Shown: positions 34,551 to 45,226 of the stretch, in pieces
Layout of the letters: every line of letters begins with the position of its first letter
How positions within the stretch are numbered: the stretch's first letter is position 1
Source: Portulaca oleracea
Taxonomy: Eukaryota; Streptophyta; Magnoliopsida; Caryophyllales; Portulacaceae
Assembly: GCA_029582165.1 (NCBI GenBank)
Contig: CM055875.1
Location: 3,529,001 to 3,593,000 of the forward strand
DNA length: 64,000 nt
Reading direction: 5' to 3'
Translations under genes and position numbers: made by a program
Notes under the pieces: generated by a model
Database searches by the model: none
Told to the model about the DNA's origin: nothing
What the model saw: the letters and a program-made list of their open reading frames with translations, nothing else

Positions 34551-34974
34551 TGATAGAGACCATCCAGCAAGTCCAGCAGCAGTTCAAGCATCACCAGCAA
34601 GTTCAGACCGGGAGGTGGTAGATGATTCAGCCACAGCAGCAGCACGAGCAGTTTCTACATCATCTTCAACACCCAAGGAGGCTACACCAGCAACTTCAGC
34701 ACCAGCATTGTCAGCAGCAAGCCATGCTATGCCAAACTCGTGTCATTGGAGCAATTCCAAAGCAGAACATGAGGCTTCCATCCTCAAGAATGATCAAGGA
34801 TACTTCAAAGAACCACCACCAACATCATCCATCCAAGCTTGCTACACATTAGTATGGCAAGTCCTGGACAACACAACCTTCCATTCCACCAGCATTGGCC
34901 ATTTAGGTCAAATCCAGTTCCCAGCAAAAGCAATCCAAGCAGGCCTCTTTCTCAATTCTGTATCTCTGGATTGA
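34551..34974 (+). pseudogene. LTR-encoded C-terminal tail of the E1 polyprotein
   Basis: The polyprotein frame from integrase (open since 34426) runs 141 codons into the 3' LTR, ending at TGA 34972-34974. It encodes a Ser/Thr/Ala/Pro-rich linker of about 85 residues followed by a compact segment with SSIQACYTLVWQVLD, SIGHLGQIQFPA and the end GLFLNSVSLD. The compact segment recurs in E2 (IQACYTLVKQVL ... FLNVISIN), in E3 (IQECFIIVQQIM ... FLNSISLD) and as IQECYHLV in the solo LTR at 8558-9600. It resembles no domain I can name. A targeting or chromatin-contact role like the CR motif of CRM elements is conceivable but not shown. Confidence 0.8.
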
Positions 34975-35910
34975 GTGAGATTCAGCCAAGGGTCCCTAGG
35001 AGTTTTTTGTTCCTTAACATGCAATTTTCAAGTTCCAAGCAAGTTCTAGCATGATCAAACAAGGAGACTTTAAGTTACAAGCACTAGAACAAGCAGCCTT
35101 GCAATGGTTGTTTGTTATAAGTTTTTCCCGAACTTCAGTTCTGAGGCTAAGTATTTTGTTCACCTACAAAGAGGGTTATTTAAGTCTTTCCCTACCTTCT
35201 TTAAAGCTGTTGAGATTACATCCAGCTTAGAAAGGCCCGGGAGAGTTACCATAGTAACTAAAGTTTTACTCTCCCAGCTAGGAAAGGTTCTGATTGGTTG
35301 GAATTGCCAACCTTTGGGATTTTGGTCCAATCAGAAGCCAATAGTGATTTCCTTTTACTTTTCAAATGTATCCGGATTGTATTAGTTAGTATAAGTTGTA
35401 ATATGATGTAATTGATTTAGTTCAACAGTTAGATTAGAAAGGAGATCAGCAGGTTACTTTAGTTAAGTGCCTCTAATCAAACTGTTTAGGATTAGCTATA
35501 TATAGGCATGTATTCAGCAGCTTGCAAACCAATCAGTGATATTTTCAATAGCATTATGAGTGCCTTAGATGAGCCTTTCGTTTGTGAGTGTCAGCAAACT
35601 CTCGACTGGGTTGAATCTACTTCAGTATCTAGGAGTTGGCATACCTAGTGATGCGTGTAGATTTTACTTGCTTTAGTAGTGGACTGCCTGTATCTGCTGA
35701 GGTAACTAAGTCCTTGCCCTTGTGCTTATTCTGCGGTGTGCCTGTATCAGAGTGAATACAAGTCTATCCTTTTATTTCCTTATTGGGTTATCATCTATTC
35801 CAGCTAATTGTTTTTAATTAGCTTTGTTTTAATCCATCAGCATTGTGTGTGAGTTCCTGTGTGGTTTATTGTGAGGTCAGACTTTGATCTTTGTGACCTT
35901 ACATACATCA
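34551..35910 (+). mobile_element. E1 3' LTR
   Basis: 1360 bp, TGATAGAGACC to ACATACATCA, followed by ACTTA. TATATATAG at 35497-35505 is the likely TATA box. The downstream U5 part has a region around 35745-35845 absent from the 5' copy. Confidence 0.93.
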
Positions 35911-36096
35911 ACTTATCTCCAACAAAATTATCATCGGTAAACACATGGAAATTTACAACCAAATTAGATTGCATGCATGAATTAATACTTGAAGGATAGA
36001 GTGTGAATGATAGGAGTGATTACCACACAAGAGAAATGGAAGGAGGAAGAAGAATGTGGCACGAGATAAATGAAAAAGCCCTAGAGAGAAAGTTCA
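35911..36096. other. Right half of the E1 target site, non-coding
   Basis: No gene. It continues the sequence interrupted at 4144. Together with 1974-4144 it looks like minus-strand LTR sequence. The 5' edge of the LINE must lie within its last bases, but I cannot fix it. Confidence 0.4.
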
Positions 36097-37141
36097 ATGG
36101 GGCGAAAGCGGAACCGGAAAAAAGTCACGAAATTAGGTTGGAAGTCCGCCGGTAAATGTCTTTACGCAAAATCAGGTCGGAATCCCAAGAAAGGAAGCAT
36201 ATGGGAACCACTAGCGGTGGATGATGTCTTTACGGGTTCCGATGCTATCTCTTGTACAAAATCGGAGGCTCCTTTCTTGGATAATCACTCTCCTTGTTAC
36301 TGACCTATAGAGAGACTGAAGATGTGATGGAAGATTCAACACCATTGTCCACTTAGTCTTCCCCTTCTTTTAATGAAGTTGAGAATGTAGAAGCAAAGGA
36401 TGTAGATCAACATTCTGGTACCAAAAACTCTTTCAAACTTTCTTATGTCCCTCCTCTTGCTATTAATGGTGTTCAAACCCATCAATTCACGAGTGAGGAT
36501 ATCTCATGGGAAGTGGATTTCTAGGAATCATCCACACTAGCTTTTGTTTTGGGTGGTCATCCTCTGATTATTTTTGAGAAATTTGCTATTCGTGTGTGGG
36601 GTTCGAAGGGATTGGACAAAGTTCTTTAGTAACCAGAAGGATCTTTCATTATCCGTTTTCATTCTTTGGCTGAGCGTGACGTGGTACTGAATAAGAGGGT
36701 GGTGTATTTTGACAAAAAACCGGTTATTCTCAAGGGTTGGAGACTGGGTCAATCTACAAAACCAGATGATGTTGTTAGGGTGCCTATATGAGTGAAATTG
36801 AGAGATTTAGATTGGAAGTGTTGTAGTGCGTTTGGCCTGAGTAAGATTGGGAGTCTTCTTGGTAAACCTTTAGATGCAGACTTATATACTCAAGAGAAAA
36901 CGATGATGAAGTATGCTCGTATTCTGGTTAACAGAGACATTCACACCCCTTTTCCTGAATTAGTGGCTTTAATTGATGAAGATGGTTTCGTCTACACTCA
37001 GGCTGTTGAATTTAATGGATTCCTATCCGATGTGTTGATTGCAAGATGTTTGGTCATAGAACAGAGGATTGTAAAAAGAATAAATCAAAGAAGCAATGGT
37101 CCAAGAAGTCACAAGTGAGAGAAGTAGTTAGTGACAGTGTT
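36097..37141 (+). pseudogene. LINE (L1 type) ORF1, N-terminal part with DUF4283 and zinc knuckle
   Basis: ATG 36097 (MGRKRNRKKVTKLG) is a basic start typical of plant L1 ORF1. After frameshifts and stops the DUF4283-like nucleic-acid-binding region is readable: FHSLAERDVVLNKRVVYF, GWRLGQ, LSKIGSLLGKPLDAD and MMKYARILVNRDI. A zinc knuckle of exact CX2CX4HX4C spacing follows at 37031-37072 (C-VD-C-KMFG-H-RTED-C). Reading then enters a Lys-rich stretch and is cut at about 37141 by E3. The rest of ORF1 resumes at 49291. The protein would bind LINE RNA. Confidence 0.85.
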
Positions 37142-37155
37142 CTCTAATACCAAGA
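37142..37155 (-). other. PBS-like 14-mer outside the E3 3' LTR
   Basis: On the minus strand this reads TCTTGGTATTAGAG, 13 of 14 bases identical to the LTR-adjacent PBS sequence of E2 (TCTTGGTATCAGAG). It lies where flanking host sequence is expected. See findings. Confidence 0.6.
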
Positions 37156-38203
37156 TGATGTATGCAAGGTCACAATGATCAGAGTGATGACCTAGTAGAC
37201 ACCACACAGACACACTGCGCTGGATATTTAGGACCTCACAATAGATGACTGATGCGATTAACTCAAATAGGGTACAAACCAGTGAGGATCACATGGATAT
37301 GTTATAACATATGATCGGATGAACAAGAACAATCTAACAAATAGAAATGCGAGATAGACCTGTGCTCGAGCTGATACAGACAAACCACAACAAGAACAAC
37401 AAGGGCAATGGACTGGATTACCTCAATGGATACAGGCACACCACCATCAAAATCACCAAGCTATATACGCACCACTAGGATTGCCAAATCCTAGACAATG
37501 AAGTAGAATTAACCGATTGAGAGTTTAACGTCACTCACAAACAAGAGGTGCAACAAGAAACTCAAAATGCTATTGATATAACTGATTAGTTAATTTTTCA
37601 CAAACTACCCAATACAAGATATATATACCTAGGGTTGAGCTTACTTATTAGAGCTTTCCTAATGTCCAAGCAACCTCCTAATTAAGCATTAAGCTACTTA
37701 ACTATCTTAATGAGCTGCTTAAGGATCATAACTTGCTGGATTACATCAAGTAACTTTTAAATAAAAGGGAAATAAAAGGCTACAAAAAGCGCCCTCATTA
37801 TTATAAGACTGTTGAATCACCTCATGTGCTGGAAGGACCTCAACAGCTCGAAAATGAAGTCTTCATAGAGGACCTCAAAATTGGAAAATGGGAAATGTCT
37901 TCACAGAGCTGGAAGGACATCAACAGCTCGAAAGGGAAGTCTTCAAAATAGCTTGTGAACCCTCAATCCAAAGGTATGGAATTGAGAAATAATCTCACTG
38001 GCTGGCTGCTCCTGATGTTGTTGCTTTTGTTGTTGGATGTCCTCATGATCTGCTGAACTATCATAAAACACTCCTGGATGTCAATGTTGGATGTTGCTGA
38101 TGATGGCTTTGATGCTAATGTTGGTGAGGTCAATGTTGCTCCTTACACTGGACCTTGATCACTTGGCTCTGGACTTTGGAAATTTGATGGAGGACCTCCA
38201 TCA
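37156..38203 (-). mobile_element. E3 3' LTR
   Basis: On the minus strand it runs TGATGGAGGTCC to GCATACATCA, 1048 bp. It encodes the tail motif in frame with the LTR start: one TAA, then DIQECFMIVQQIM and a FLNSIPLD end. A minus-strand TATA box (GGTATATATATC) lies at about 37619-37630. Confidence 0.93.
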
Positions 38204-38217
38204 TCCTCCCTAGGTTG
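38204..38217 (-). other. E3 polypurine tract
   Basis: CAACCTAGGGAGGA on the minus strand, directly before the 3' LTR; same wording as in E2. Confidence 0.75.
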
Positions 38218-39330
38218 AGGAAAGTATGGCCTCAAATCTGCAACATTGAATGGGGCACTTCCTCCACAGTCTTCTGAGAGGTCTAACTTGTAAGCATTAT
38301 CTCCAATCCTCTCAAGTACTTCAAAAGGACCATTGCACTTTGTCCTTCCTTAGATGAATCCACACTAGATCTCCTGGCTGGAAAACCACCTTTCTCCTAT
38401 GCTTGTTTGCAGATGTAGAAACTTACTCAGAATACTTGATGACCTTCTCTCTAACTTGTTGGTAAAGCTTCTTGATCTTCTCTACACGTGTACCTGCTTC
38501 ATAACTAAACCTCACAAAATTTGTTAGTGGGGATACATCCAATAGAGTTATAGGTTTTCTTCCATAGACAACCTGGAATGGGGAAAGGCCAGTTGCTTTT
38601 GATGGTGCTCTATTAAAAGCAAATTCAGCATGAACAAAAGGGTGTCCCATCCTGTGTTGTTTGTATTTATCACTGATCTCAATAGAGTTACAAGTGTCTC
38701 GTTTGTGCCCTTTGTTTGTCCATCTGGTTGAGGATGGCAAGTTGTGCTATACTTCAATTGAGTCCCTATCTTCTTCCAAAGAGTTACCCAAAAATGACTT
38801 AGGAACTTGACATCCCTATCTGAAACCATGCTCATGGGAATTCCATGAAGTCTCACTACCTCCTGGAAATATAATTCATCCACTCTTACAGCATCATAAA
38901 TGGTATGGCATGCAATGAAGTGAGCCATTTTACTGAATCTTTCCACAGCTACCATGATTGAATCTTTCCCTCTTTGAGTTCTTGGTAAACCAACAATGAA
39001 GTCTAGGCTGATGTCCTCCCAAGGACTTTTTGGGACTGTCAAAGGTGTGTATAGCCCTTGAGGTAGGCTATGACTCTTGGCCAATTGACATGTAGCACAC
39101 CTCCTAACCCAATGCTCAACATCTCTCCTCATCTTAGGCCAACAATAATGTTCTTTCAACATGAGAAGGGTTTTCTCAATGCCAAAATGACCTGTTAAGC
39201 AACCTCCATGAACTTCAAAAAGAAGCAACTCCCTAAAATTGCTCTTTAGTATACATAACCTAGTTCCCATGAAGAGAAACCCTTGGTGTATATGGTATAG
39301 ACTTTGAGGGTGTCCCTGGCGCATCTAGTA
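38218..39330 (-). pseudogene. int: E3 integrase
   Basis: The main open frame is 39324-38548. The complete HHCC finger (VHGGCLTGHFG, RRCATCQLAKSH) is followed by [31 protein letters not shown] and QPDGQTKGTNETL. The two catalytic Asp are present but the catalytic Glu of DGQTEVTN is Lys here, a single G to A change. The distal part shifts frame near 38740 to 38423 (RAPSKATGLSPFQVVYGRK, SYEAGTRVEKIKKLYQQ) and then decays up to the LTR. Confidence 0.9.
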
Positions 39331-39921
39331 CAACTCTCCAAAATCTTCATCATTTTTTAACAAGGTTTTCAACTATTCAAAACCAAATACTGTTGCCTCT
39401 AGAACTAGCATTAACAAGTACCTTCTGGAAAATGCATCGGCTCCTTTGTTGAGTTTCCCAAACTTGTGATGGATCACAAAATGGAATTGCTGCATGAACT
39501 CCACCTAAGTAGCATGCTTGGTGTTGAGTTTGTGATGCCCCTAAGTGAATTTGAGGGCCTCATGGTCACTGTGTAAAATAAACGCAGCTCTAATAAGATA
39601 ATGCCTCCAATGTTGTAGAGCTCTAATGATCGCATAGAACTCCTTATCATATGTGTTCTACTTCCTCTTAGTATAATTAAGTTTCTCACTGAAATAAACA
39701 ATATGCTTGCCTTCTTGAGTCAACACTGCTCCAATGCCCACGCCCCAGGCATTACACTCGACTTCAAAAACTTTTGCAAAACAGGGTAATGCCAGAACTG
39801 GTGTTGAGGTTAACTGCCTCTTGATTTCCTCAAAAACTTTCTGTGCAGCTCGTGTCCAAGAAAAACTCTTCCCATTCACTAACTCTGTCATAGGGGCTAG
39901 AACGGTGCTGAAATTTCTCAC
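39331..39921 (-). pseudogene. rh: E3 RNase H
   Basis: Read from 39921 as AAQKVFEEIKRQLTSTPVL and FEVECNAWGVGIGAVLT: the first catalytic Asp is Asn here (VECN against VECD in E2). YFSEKLNYTKRK follows, then several stops and shifts in 39660-39470. The end joins integrase at SLYHIHQGFLF. Confidence 0.85.
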
Positions 39922-40254
39922 AAACGTCCTGTAGAAAGAAGCTAATCCAAGAAAACTCTTGATCTACTGGATAGATGTAGGAACAGACCACTCTCTAATT
40001 GCTTTGATCTTATCCTCATCTACTTGAATTCCTGCTGATGTCACAATATAGCCAAGAAATGTGACCTGGCTGGTGAAGAATTGACACTTTTTGAGGTTCT
40101 CATACAACTGCTCTATACTCAAGATCTCTATAACACTCCTCAAGTGACTAACATGCTCAATTTCAGACTAGTTATAGATGAGTATGTCATTAAAATAAAC
40201 AACAACACTCTTCCCAATCAAAGGCTTTAGGACCCGGTTCATAAGTCTCATGAA
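39922..40254 (-). pseudogene. rt: E3 reverse transcriptase, distal part
   Basis: This continues RT after the LINE tail: [16 protein letters not shown], then [11 protein letters not shown], where the first catalytic Asp of the YFDD box is Asn (GAT to AAT). One TAG follows, then FFTSQVTFLGYIVTSAG and FLGLASFYRTFVRNFS. The same D to N type of change is seen in this copy's RNase H and in E0's integrase. Confidence 0.88.
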
Positions 40255-40749
40255 AGGCATTGAGAGCTCTATGGCTCGGTTGTTTGCTCTTGAGATTAAG
40301 GTCATCTAGATGATGCTTTTCACAAAAGAATGAGGAATTGTCTTGCAAGCTTCAGAATAGATTTGGGGTAAGTTCATGGTGGGGTTGGTGGCCTTTATGG
40401 TGGTAATTTTGGTTTAGCAAGCTCCCTTAGATATTTGTTCAGCTTAATAACACATGTTGCTGATACACATGGTGGGTTTTGTCCTTGGTCTATCAGCTGG
40501 GTTGGATTCCACTCAATCTCAGTGGGCTATCTTGTAAGGATTGCTCATCTTGCATTGTTCGATGAGCTGCTTATAGTTTGACCTTATGTTTCAGGTGTTG
40601 GTTCTCTTCGCTGGGTTTTCCCTTCTATTGTAGAGGAATTTCTAGTTGTTATGTATCGGTTGTTCTTGTTGTCTGCCGTTTGCCTTAGTTTTAAGGCCCA
40701 ACTTTTCTTTTGATTAAAAGGGTCTTTTGGCCGCAAATTATAAAAAAAA
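40255..40749 (+). mobile_element. 5'-truncated LINE tail in E3 RT
   Basis: A 495 bp insertion ends in an A-tract (40742-40749 and on). It is flanked by a 12 bp duplication AAGTCTCATGAA (40243-40254 and 40750-40761). Poly(A) plus a 12 bp target duplication is the signature of L1-type target-primed insertion. The end (AAAAGGGTCTTTTGGCCGC) resembles the 3' UTR ends of plant L1s. Its body shows no long ORF. It breaks RT precisely between FMRL and MNRV of the family motif. A non-autonomous SINE-like origin is less likely, as no A/B boxes were seen. Confidence 0.82.
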
Positions 40750-41360
40750 AAGTCTCATGAATGTGGATAGGGCATTTATAAAACCAAAAGGCATGACAAG
40801 CCACTCATATTGACCTTCCTTAGTCTTGAATGTTGTCTTCCACTCATCTCCCTCATAAATCATTATCTGATAGTAACCACTCCTTATATCAATCTTTGAA
40901 AACACAGTCGAGCCATGTATTCCATTAAACATATCCTCAAGTCTTGGAATAGGATATCTATACTTAATGGTAATCTTATTGATGGCCCTACAATCAATAC
41001 ACATCCTCGGACTTTCATCTTTCTTAGGGACCAACAATGTTGGCACTGCACAAGGGCTCAAACTCTCTCTAATCATTCCTTTCTCCAACAAGTCATCAAC
41101 CTATCTCTGGATCTCATTGGTTTCTACATGGGTCATTCTATAGGCAGGTTTATTGGGTAAGATTGACCCTGGAACAAGGTCAATCTTATGTTGGATGTCT
41201 CTCTTAGGGGGTAAACCTGATGGCATTTCCTCTGGAAAAACATGCTGGTACTGATTTAGGATGTGTTGGAATAAAGGATGGTCATTTTGTGAGGCTGATT
41301 CATCCTCAATATCAAGCAAAAGAAGCTCTCTCTATTCACTAAACTCATGATATTCAGCTG
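40750..41360 (-). pseudogene. rt: E3 reverse transcriptase, proximal part
   Basis: Read from 41319: PLFQHILNQYQHVFPEEM, PPKRDIQHKIDLVPGS, a TAG near 41101, then [54 protein letters not shown] and [17 protein letters not shown], where the LINE tail interrupts it. The motif FGLTNAP reads FGFINAL here. Confidence 0.9.
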
Positions 41361-42000
41361 ACAGAATCACATCACGGGATGGTTCAACAATGAAGTTTTT
41401 GGTTCTTTTGTGAGCTGGGATGGTTTAAGTGGGGTAAGGACAATCTTTTTGAGGTTAAGGTTAAGGGAATAGGTATTGGCTCTTCCATTGTAGTTAACAG
41501 ATCTATCATACAACCAAGGTCTTCCCAATAACAAATGACAGACATCCATAGGTATAACATCACACCAAACTTCATCTTTATAAACTGGACCAATGGAAAA
41601 ATTCACAAGGCATTTAGATGAGATTTTGATACCTTTGATTTGACTCAACCACTGGATGGTGTAAGGTGTTGGGTGAGGGCTGGATGGCAAATTGAGCTTT
41701 TGCACCATAGTTTCTGAGGCTGCATTAGTACAACTTCATCCGTCAATAATCAAGGAACATATGTTCCCATGAACTGTGCACCGAGTGTGAAAAATATTCT
41801 CCCTCTGTTGAGCTTCCTCATCAAATGTGGAACTACTGAGGATCCTCCTTATCACTAGCATTTCACCCTCATCTGGTCTGGCCTCAACTTCCTCTTCATC
41901 ATACACAGGATCTCATTAAGGTTCATCAAACTGCTCCTCGTCTAAAACTGACTCAGGATCAATAAATAGTGCTGCTTGAAATTCTGCCGAAGTAACCACT
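41361..42000 (-). pseudogene. pro: E3 protease
   Basis: From about 41990 an acidic linker (DEEQF, PDEGEMLVIRRILSSS) leads to the active-site region, where the family reads Asp-Ser-Gly-Ser-Cys and this copy reads Asp-Gly-stop-Ser-Cys near 41735, so catalysis is lost. Open from 41708: MVQKLNLPSSP, CLVNFSIGPVYKDEVWCDV and HLLLGRPWLYDRSVNY. Confidence 0.83.
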
Positions 42001-43168
42001 CTTCTATTAGGACATTCAAATGCTAGATGTCCAAGACCTTGACATCAAAAACACCTCCTCTCAGGGAATGCTCGGCTAGTAGGGACTAGGATTCTTTTTG
42101 GAGTGTTTTGGGATTGTGTTTGAGGTGGTTTAGGGGCTGGATATCTGGTTTGAGGTTGTGGGGATGGATAAGTTCTTTGAGGTGAACCTGAATAGAAAAT
42201 TTTTTTTTATCAATTGTAGCATTATGATGTAGCTAATGATTGGTGGATTATAGGATTTGTTGTAAGGGTCTAGCTTGGTTTGAGGATAGGTTTTGGCTGG
42301 GTACTTGCTTCCATACTCCTTCCTTTGGGCCTTCTTTTGTTGTTCCACTTTATGAGCTAAGGAGCTCAGCTCATGAAATGAATTATACACCTGCAACTCA
42401 ACAACATACTTGATGTTATCATTCAATCCTGCAAGATATCTCACATAGGTTTAAAATTCATTCTCCTTCATGTTGCAGCTCCAGAGAAGATGCTTAAACT
42501 CCTTGGTGTAGTTCTCAACAGGTTGGCTACCCTGGACCAAGTGTTGAAGCTTCGAATAATTCTCCTTCATGTAATTTCCAGGCAAGAACTTCTCCTAGAG
42601 CTTCTACCTCAATTCAACCTAAGTATTGACCTTAGCTTTATCTATCTCCTCTCTCCTCCTCTGCAAGTTATTCCACCAGGTAGATGCATACTTCTTCAAA
42701 TTCAAAGCTACCAATTTCACTTTATTCTCCTCAGACAATTCCTTCAAATCAAACACTCTTTTCAAAGTTTGTAACCAATCCAAAAATACATCAGGATCCA
42801 ACTTTATCTCCTCCATACTCAGAGATATATATCTTGAAATCCAACTTCTCAACTCTTCTATCTTCCCTCCTTTCTTCTCTATCACTTCTACTACTAGCTT
42901 CATCTCCACTAAACCTAGGTGATCTCCTAACAGGCCTCCTTGTTCTGTAATTTCTAGGACTTCTACCTCCTCGCCCGAATCCACTAAAGGGATTTTTCTC
43001 TTCTTCTTCGTCATACTCCTCATCAGTTTCTCTATTGATCTTACGCCTATGCAACCGCATATAACATTGCAAATTATCACTCACAAGCTTCATTTTCCTC
43101 TCCAATTCCTCCGTATCTTTCAAAGCGTACTCCACTACTTTTTGAGGTGCTCTACTACTGCCCGACAT
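42001..43168 (-). pseudogene. gag: E3 gag
   Basis: Start ATG 43168 (MSGSSRAPQKVVEYAL). N-terminal helix, Gly-Arg patch (FSGFGRGGRSPRN), then a frameshift near 42830 into DPDVFLDWLQTLKRVFDL and KYASTWWNNLQRRR. It continues with several stops through LLWSCNMKENE, RYLAGLNDNIKYVVELQVY and ELSSLAHKVEQQKKA. A T-tract (A-tract on minus) at 42199-42210 marks another break. The zinc knuckle is near 42055-42010 with its second Cys retained and one internal stop. Confidence 0.85.
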
Positions 43169-43208
43169 CATGTACAACACAAATAAACTCCCTCCAAGAT
43201 AGAACACA

Positions 43209-43220
43209 ACTATGATACCA
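43209..43220 (-). other. E3 primer-binding site
   Basis: On the minus strand TGGTATCATAGT, the initiator tRNA-Met type with one internal change (CAGAG to CATAG), lies 3 nt from the LTR. Confidence 0.8.
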
Positions 43221-43223
43221 AGA

Positions 43224-43676
43224 TAATGTATGCAAGGTCGCAATGATCAGAGTGATGACTTCGCAGACACCACACAGACACAGTACGTTGGATATTTAGG
43301 ACCTCACAATAGATGATTGATGTGATTAACTCAAATAGGGTTCAAACCAATAAGGACCAAATGGATGATGTTGTAACATATGAGGATGAACAAGAAAAAT
43401 CAAACAAACAGAAATGCAAGATAAACTTGTGCTCGAGCTGATACAGGCACACCACAGCGAGAACAACAAGAGAAATGAAGTTGATTACCTCAATGGATAC
43501 AGGCACACCACCATCGATATCACCAAGCTCTACACGCACCACTAGGATTGCCAAATCCTAGATACTGAAGTAGAATTAACAGATTGAGAGTTTAACGTCA
43601 CTAACAAATAAGAGGCACAACAAGGCACTCAAAATGCTATTGATATCACTGATTAGTTAATTCCTAACAAACTCCC
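43224..43676 (-). mobile_element. E3 5' LTR, part next to the PBS
   Basis: This matches 37156-37608 in order (CACCACTAGGATTGCC, GAGAGTTTAACGTCACT). It starts TAATGTATGC (terminal CA on minus mutated to TA). It is cut by E4 at CTCCC (43672-43676). Confidence 0.92.
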
Positions 43677-44874
43677 TAGAGCGTATCAGGCTAGGATCCG
43701 ATTCCCAAAATCCATGGCCTTCGAGTCTTTCCGCGCCCCCTCCAAAGAAAACTAGAGAAACAACTCCAATATCGGGTGTGTGGTCCATTTCAAGGTGGAC
43801 CCGGGACCTTTGGGGCGTATTCGAATCATCAACAAGTGTGGAATCCACTATTAGTGGGATCCCAGCCTTCGGGACAGTACTAGGTTGACCCAAGAACGAA
43901 GAGCGAGGTGGAACCAAGATTCGGAAGTGACCCGAGCCAAAACTTGCAAGATGGGAGGCTTTGGAGCAAAGGAACATGCAAAGGCAAGCGTAACACCCGC
44001 AACGGTGTCTGTAGCACCTGCTATGCGCGACACCCACCACTTGAGCAAAGCGGTAAGGCCCGCTACCTCACATGTACCACCCACGAACGTGGCAGCCGAA
44101 TCTCCAGGAAAGCACTCCCAGACCGTGGCCGCGCTCGCGACATCATGCCGTCGAACCCACGACGCCCAGAAGGCCAACATAGGGAGTTTGGACAGAACGA
44201 GTTCGCCCCCGCGACCTAATCTATCGCGCTCGCGAAGTCTGTGTGTCGCACCCGCGAAAACTGTGTGTTTCACCCGCGACACCCTGGTATAGCGCCCGCT
44301 ATGTCGCGCACTGCCGAATCGCCCAGGAAGATTTCGCTCGGTCGCGCCCACGACCCTTTCTGTCGTGCCCCCGACCCATTCAGTCCAAAACAATTGTGTT
44401 TTGTTGCTTAATTTCCCCCTTGTATAGATACCCCCTTTTCACTCTTTTCTAAGTAGAGCTTTTGATGATTATGAACATGCCTATGCATTTGTTAGGGTTT
44501 CCCCTAGTTTTCTCCCAAAAATCTTGATTACTTCGTCCAAGTTATTTTGGTGGTGTTTCAAGTCATCTCTTTATTGATCCTTTTGTGGATGTTTCCTTTA
44601 TGATGGTTATGGTGGTGTTTTAGGCCATTGGTGGCCGTTCTACCTTTATCCAAGGGTCATATCCAATCGTTTTGGTGCTCAAGCTTGTGGTTGATTGATT
44701 TGGTTCTTCTACATTGTTATTGATCTCGTTTATAGATATTATTGTGATATCAAGCATGGATGATTGAATTTTACTTCATTCTCAACTCTATGGTCATGTT
44801 TGTTCAATGGGTTTGTCTCCTCTCACCCATCTCCAACTCAAGCTATCATTATCTCCCTCCACGCACACGCTCCA
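43677..44874 (+). mobile_element. E4 5' LTR
   Basis: 1198 bp and GC-rich in its U3 part, which carries many GTCGCGCCCGCGAC-like motifs. The TATA-like TTGTATAGATACCC is near 44418. ORFs on both strands (43885-44393) arise from GC bias and are not considered real. Confidence 0.9.
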
Positions 44875-44876
44875 TT

Positions 44877-44888
44877 TGGTATCAGAGC
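44877..44888 (+). other. E4 primer-binding site (initiator tRNA-Met)
   Basis: TGGTATCAGAGC lies 2 nt after the LTR end. Confidence 0.92.
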
Positions 44889-45226
44889 TCAAGGTTTGTT
44901 CTACCTTGAGTTTGTTCATTGTTCTTGCTATTATACTTCTCTATTGTTGGATTTTGGTGTATTGTATGCAAATATTGGTGTTCCCCATCCCTTGTGTCTC
45001 TAAGTGTGTTGGAGAACCTTTTCTTGTGTTGTGTTTGTGATTTTTGAAGCATTTTGGAGCTTTGAGGATAAGCTGGAAAATAGTGCACGGAAGGAAGGTG
45101 TTCGATGAAATGTCTAAGTGAGAAAAACACAAAGAACCTTTATCCAAACACTAGCCAACTACAAGAAAACCCCCAAACTCCACAAAAATATCCCAAACGC
45201 ATATTGTCCTTCACTCTTTCTTCGAT

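Larger units (their letters stand above)
4145..35910 (+). mobile_element. E1: chromovirus (Ty3/gypsy), split by E0 and E2
   Basis: The element is bounded by an LTR beginning at 4145 (CGATGGAGACC, the TG start apparently mutated to CG) and an LTR ending at 35910 (ACATACATCA). Flanks are ACTCA (4140-4144) and ACTTA (35911-35915), a target duplication with one transition. The left LTR is split by E0 at GGGTC and pol is split by E2 at AAAAG. Without those insertions E1 is about 6.35 kb. It has an initiator tRNA-Met type PBS, gag, RT, RNase H, integrase and a tail encoded in the LTR. The gag C-terminus and protease are deleted. RT wording ([17 protein letters not shown]) and the end of integrase (SATFNIADLRPY) place it among chromoviruses, near the CRM/Galadriel types; no chromodomain was recognised. 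Confidence 0.85.

Noticed and set aside
43885..44393. Overlapping 100-180 codon ORFs on both strands
   Set aside because: They lie in the GC-rich U3 of the E4 LTR, recur shifted in the other LTR without amino-acid conservation, and arise from the GTCGCGCCC motif array.
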